A DNA stretch of 10,284 bases, taken from Betaproteobacteria bacterium (GTDB taxonomy: Bacteria > Pseudomonadota > Gammaproteobacteria > Burkholderiales > SG8-39). Both the position numbers and the translations under genes were made by a program. Of the stretch, positions 7,465 through 10,284 are shown in pieces. The stretch lies in the NCBI GenBank assembly GCA_019245555.1, contig JAFARH010000156.1, positions 1 to 10,284 of the forward strand, given 5' to 3'. How positions within the stretch are numbered: the first letter of the stretch is position 1; the number at the start of each line of letters is the position of its first letter. The notes beneath the pieces are model-generated. The model was not told the DNA's origin, made no database searches, and saw only the letters and a list, made by a program, of their open reading frames with translations.

Positions 7465-8389
7465 CGACGGGCGCCCACTTGGCGATCTCGGACTTGATGA
7501 AGGCGCCGAATTCCTCCGGCGTGTTTGGCGCGTAGCGGGCGCCTTCGGTAGGCAGGCGCTGCTTGATGTCGGCGCCGGTCATGATCTTGTTCACCTCGGC
7601 GTTCCACTTGCGCACGATGTCGTTCGGCGTTCCTGCGGGCGCGAGCAGGCCGACCCAGTTGTTCACTTCGAAGCCGGGAAGCGTTTCAGCGACGGTCGGG
7701 AGATCGGGCGCGGCAGCCGAGCGCACGGAACCGATGGTGGCGAGCGCACGCAGCTTGCCCGCTTTTGCATGCGGCAGGACCGTCGGCGTCGTGCCGAAGA
7801 GAAGCGAAGTCTGGCCCGCGAGCAGGTCGGTGATCGCGGGCACGTTACCCTTGTATGGAACATGCGTCATGTCGACCTTCGCCATCGTCTTGAAGAGCTC
7901 GCCAGCGAGGTGACTTGCGGTGCCCATGCCTGCCGAGGCGAAGGTGAGTTTCCCCGGATGGGCGCGAGCGTAGGCGATGAGATCGAGGACGCTTTGCGCA
8001 GGCACCGAGGGATGGACGACGAGGAGGCCTTCGGCTTCCAGCACCAGGATGATCGGAGCGAAGTCCTTCACCGGGTCGTAGGGCATCGAGGAGAAGAGGC
8101 TCACGTTCACGGCATGCGTGCCGAAGCTGCCCATGACCAGCGTATAGCCGTCGGGTGCGGACTTCGCGACGGCGTCGGCGCCGATGTTGCCGCCGGCGCC
8201 GGTGCGGTTCTCGATCACGACCGGCTGCCCCCAGCCTTCGGTGACGCGCGCGCCGATCAACCGCGCATACAGGTCGGCGATGCCGCCGGCCGGAAATGGC
8301 ACGACGATCTTGATCGGCTTTGCTGGGTAACTCTGTGCAAGCGCAGCCGCGCTGAAGAGGAGCGCAGCGGCCAGGGCGAAAAGCCTCAC
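7436..8389 (-). CDS. Bug/TctC-family periplasmic solute-binding receptor
   Basis: A 317-residue tripartite tricarboxylate transporter substrate-binding protein. A short signal peptide covers residues 1-18, with likely cleavage after ALA (18/19). The mature protein begins with the family signature: YPAKPIKIVVPFPAGG (21-36), then GQPVVIENRTGAGGNIG (54-70) and PDGYTL. The open frame continues upstream, but the GTG at 8389 is the correct start: it opens the signal peptide, has GAGG 7 bases before it (8397-8400), and overlaps the stop of the preceding gene as GTGA. Members bind carboxylates, amino acids or aromatic acids in the periplasm. No tctA or tctB membrane gene is in the window, which is common for this family. 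As the last gene after aspA, it may bind aspartate or another C4 acid, as BugD of Bordetella does; that is an inference. Its last 29 bases overlap the 3' end of putA. Confidence 0.92.
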   Translation of the reverse strand: MRLFALAAALLFSAAALAQSYPAKPIKIVVPFPAGGIADLYARLIGARVTEGWGQPVVIENRTGAGGNIGADAVAKSAPDGYTLVMGSFGTHAVNVSLFSSMPYDPVKDFAPIILVLEAEGLLVVHPSVPAQSVLDLIAYARAHPGKLTFASAGMGTASHLAGELFKTMAKVDMTHVPYKGNVPAITDLLAGQTSLLFGTTPTVLPHAKAGKLRALATIGSVRSAAAPDLPTVAETLPGFEVNNWVGLLAPAGTPNDIVRKWNAEVNKIMTGADIKQRLPTEGARYAPNTPEEFGAFIKSEIAKWAPVVKASGARVD

Positions 8390-9021
8390 TTGATCGCCTC
8401 GATCACCGCCCTGGAAGTGGCCAAGTCTTCCTTGCTCACTTCCTGATAGCGCTTGATCGCATCGATCCTTTCCCCTTTCGCAAGGAGAGCGAGAAGCTCC
8501 TTGCGCAACGCGGGCGACAAATTCGCGGCGAGCGATTGCGCGCGCTGCCGCTGCTGGCGCCGCGCCTCGTTCGCCGCGCGCATGGCCGGCACCTTTGCAT
8601 CGCTGATGCACGGCCAGACTTCACGCCACGCGCCATCGGCGTACGCGACCTGTGCAACGAAAGTCACGTGCGTCGGGCCGTCCTGCCAATCGAGCTGGAC
8701 CTGATGCGTCGGGCGCACGGGAAGAACGACGCCATCGCCGAGAGCGAGAGGCCGATCGGCCGGAATGGCGTCTGCACGCGCTTGATAGTCCTTCGCGATG
8801 TTGTGGCGGAATTGATCCGACAGCGATTCGTCGATCAAGGGCTTCGACAGGGGCGTGATGCACGCCAGCGTCTTCGGATGCAGCAAAGCCTTGCGCGGTT
8901 CGAGCTTCTTGCCATTGATCGCGGCGACGAGATGCGGCGCAAAGTCGAGGGGCTTGTCGGCGTGGTCGGCAGCCGTCGCCATCGCCGCGGTGCCGGCGAT
9001 GAGAAGGCACCAACGGTTCAT
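8386..9021 (-). CDS. secreted protein of unknown function with an L7/L12-like C-terminal segment
   Basis: I do not recognise this 211-residue protein as a named family. It starts with a signal peptide (about 1-18, MNRW then a hydrophobic run ending ATAA), so it is probably periplasmic. Residues 25-140 form a mixed domain with two cysteines, Cys54 and Cys138, that could form a disulfide; WREVWPC (132-138) is a distinctive stretch. Residues 146-165 are Arg/Gln-rich and probably helical. The last 35 residues, with LLALLAKGERIDAIKRYQE and then RAVIEAIK, have the spacing of the ribosomal L7/L12 C-terminal domain (G, I, AIK, E, then a VEA-like helix), as seen in some small non-ribosomal proteins. 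The ATG at 9021 overlaps the aspA stop (ATGA) and its own stop overlaps the receptor start (GTGA), so it is the middle gene of a coupled operon. The ribosome site is weak, consistent with coupling. Confidence 0.8.
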   Translation of the reverse strand: MNRWCLLIAGTAAMATAADHADKPLDFAPHLVAAINGKKLEPRKALLHPKTLACITPLSKPLIDESLSDQFRHNIAKDYQARADAIPADRPLALGDGVVLPVRPTHQVQLDWQDGPTHVTFVAQVAYADGAWREVWPCISDAKVPAMRAANEARRQQRQRAQSLAANLSPALRKELLALLAKGERIDAIKRYQEVSKEDLATSRAVIEAIK

Positions 9022-10284
9022 GGCTCGCTCTTCGGCTTCTGCACCGTCGAGTAGTGCGGCTTGGTGAGGCGCTCCGGCTCCAGTACCTGCTCGAGCTGCT
9101 CCCGCGTCATAAGCTTCTTGTCGAGCACGATGTCCAGAACCCTCTTGCCGCTCGCGAGCGCCTCGCGGGCGATTTCGGTGGAGCGCGAATAGCCGAGGAT
9201 GGGACTCAATGCCGTGACGAGGGCGGTGGACTCGTCAAGAAGACGCCGCGCGCGGTCGCGGTTTGGCGTGATGCCGTTTACGCAGCGGTCCGCGAGCGTG
9301 CGACAACCCGCGGCGAGGTGGTAAAGGCTCTTGAACAGGCTGTGCGCGATGATCGGTTCGAACGCGTTCAACTGGAGCTGGCCGGCTTCCGCCGCCATGG
9401 TGACGGTCATGTCGTTGCCGATCACCTCGAAGGCGATCTGGTTCACGACTTCCGGGATCACCGGATTCACCTTGCCCGGCATGATCGACGAGCCGGCCTG
9501 CACCGCCGGCAGCGAAATCTCGCCGATCCCGGCGCGAGGGCCTGAGGAGAGGAGTCGCAGGTCGTTGCATGTTTTGGAAAGCTTTACGGCGATGCGCTTC
9601 AACACGCCGGAGAGCTGGACGAAGGAACCCGCATCCTGGGTAGCTTCGATCAGATTGGGCGATCGAAGGAATTGCACGCCTGAAACCTCGGAGAGACGCG
9701 TGGTGACCAGAGGCTCGTAATCGGGATGGGCGTTGATGCCCGTGCCAATGGCGGTCGCGCCAAGATTGATCTCGCGAATCAGGCCCGCCGCTTCGGCGAG
9801 ACGTTGCTCGTCCTCGCCGAGCATCACCGCGTAGGTCGAGAACTCCTGACCGAGCGTCATCGGCACCGCGTCTTGCAGCTGCGTGCGGCCGACTTTCAGC
9901 ACGTCGTCGAATTCCTGCGCCTTGCGCTCGAAAGCCTTGCGGAGCGCCACCATCTCGGTGATCAGGCGCTTGATGCCGAACTGGAGCGCGAGCTTGATAG
10001 CGGTGGGATAGACGTCGTTCGTGCTCTGCGAGAGGTTCACGTGATCGAGCGGATGCAGGTGCTCGTACTCGCCCTTCTTGTGATTCAGGAGCTCGAGCGC
10101 GCGATTGCAGATCACCTCGTTGGCATTCATGTTGCTGGAGGTGCCGGCGCCGCCCTGGATCACGTCGACCACGAACTCCTCGTGCAGCTTGCCCTCGCGG
10201 ATCTCCTCGCAGGCAAGACGGATCGCGACCGAGCGCCGATCGTCGATGAGACCTAGTTCGCAGTTGGCGATCGCCGCCGCCTGC
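9018..10284 (-). CDS. aspA: aspartate ammonia-lyase (aspartase), N-terminus missing
   Basis: The last 421 residues of an aspartase/fumarase superfamily enzyme are visible; roughly 50-55 N-terminal residues lie beyond the right edge. It would convert aspartate to fumarate and ammonia as a cytoplasmic tetramer. Family marks include DVIQGGAGTSSNMN, then LSQSTNDVYP, and the flexible catalytic loop GSSIMPGKVNP with its serines at 9486-9491. Several stretches favour aspartase over fumarase: GRTQLQDAVPMTLGQEF, NLGATAIGTGIN, LRLLSSGPRAG and LNAFEPI. Class II fumarases usually have a histidine before LQDA and a GGTAVGTGLN-like segment. An internal GTG near 10172 could be mistaken for a start, but the reading frame runs intact upstream to the window edge with matching family sequence. 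It is the first visible gene of the operon with the unknown secreted protein and the Bug receptor. Confidence 0.92.
   Translation of the reverse strand, partial: QAAAIANCELGLIDDRRSVAIRLACEEIREGKLHEEFVVDVIQGGAGTSSNMNANEVICNRALELLNHKKGEYEHLHPLDHVNLSQSTNDVYPTAIKLALQFGIKRLITEMVALRKAFERKAQEFDDVLKVGRTQLQDAVPMTLGQEFSTYAVMLGEDEQRLAEAAGLIREINLGATAIGTGINAHPDYEPLVTTRLSEVSGVQFLRSPNLIEATQDAGSFVQLSGVLKRIAVKLSKTCNDLRLLSSGPRAGIGEISLPAVQAGSSIMPGKVNPVIPEVVNQIAFEVIGNDMTVTMAAEAGQLQLNAFEPIIAHSLFKSLYHLAAGCRTLADRCVNGITPNRDRARRLLDESTALVTALSPILGYSRSTEIAREALASGKRVLDIVLDKKLMTREQLEQVLEPERLTKPHYSTVQKPKSEP

Noticed and set aside
7769..8446. A 225-codon plus-strand open frame spanning the receptor/unknown gene junction.
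   Set aside because: It is antisense to the signature motifs of the Bug receptor and to a coupled start/stop overlap, and has no recognisable domain.
8390..8611. An N-terminal extension of the Bug receptor up to 8611.
   Set aside because: The extension is Arg/Gly-rich, lies out of frame in the preceding gene, and would bury the signal peptide. The GTG at 8389 with its GAGG site is the better start.
1..10284. A hidden mobile element, CRISPR array, RNA gene or defence island.
   Set aside because: No direct repeat arrays, terminal inverted repeats, tRNA-like folds, integrase, transposase or toxin-antitoxin sequence could be seen. Intergenic space totals about 92 bases.

Overview
This is a gene-dense, GC-rich stretch of a bacterial chromosome with about 97% coding sequence. 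There are eight complete or partial transcription-linked genes plus one truncated at each edge-type boundary: nine protein genes in all, two of them cut by the window ends. No RNA genes, insertion sequences, CRISPR arrays, phage genes or long repeats are visible. The set suggests a heterotrophic proteobacterium, most likely a betaproteobacterium of the Burkholderiales type. The pointers are an orphan Bug/TctC-type periplasmic receptor (a family greatly expanded in that group), acetoacetyl-CoA synthetase next to a 3-hydroxybutyrate dehydrogenase, a single-domain CbiX, and strong GC bias at third codon positions. This placement is an inference from gene content only.

Layout from left to right. 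Bases 1-639 (minus) hold the N-terminal membrane part of an SbmA/BacA/YddA-type ABC transporter. A 66-base divergent gap leads to a plus-strand pair: a YpfH-like serine esterase (706-1371) and a CbiX-type chelatase (1368-1733) that starts on TTG inside a TTGA overlap. These converge, with a 2-base gap, on a minus-strand pair: acetoacetyl-CoA synthetase (4503 to 2524) followed by D-3-hydroxybutyrate dehydrogenase (2524 to 1736), joined by a TGATG junction. Only 24 bases separate the acetoacetyl-CoA synthetase from the divergent putA (4528-7464), a 978-residue PutA without the N-terminal DNA-binding domain. putA overlaps, tail to tail by 29 bases, a minus-strand operon read right to left: aspartase aspA (truncated at the right edge), a secreted protein of unknown function, and a Bug-family solute receptor. 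All junctions in that operon are 4-base stop/start overlaps.

Together the genes describe use of small organic substrates. 3-Hydroxybutyrate (from polyhydroxybutyrate or from outside) goes to acetoacetate and then acetoacetyl-CoA; proline goes to glutamate; aspartate goes to fumarate and ammonia; and a periplasmic receptor probably captures a carboxylate or amino acid. The region is mostly ordinary core metabolism. The least explained part is the aspA-unknown-Bug operon, where the unknown exported protein ends in a segment that resembles the C-terminal fold of ribosomal protein L7/L12. I see no convincing new defence, mobile or biosynthetic system.
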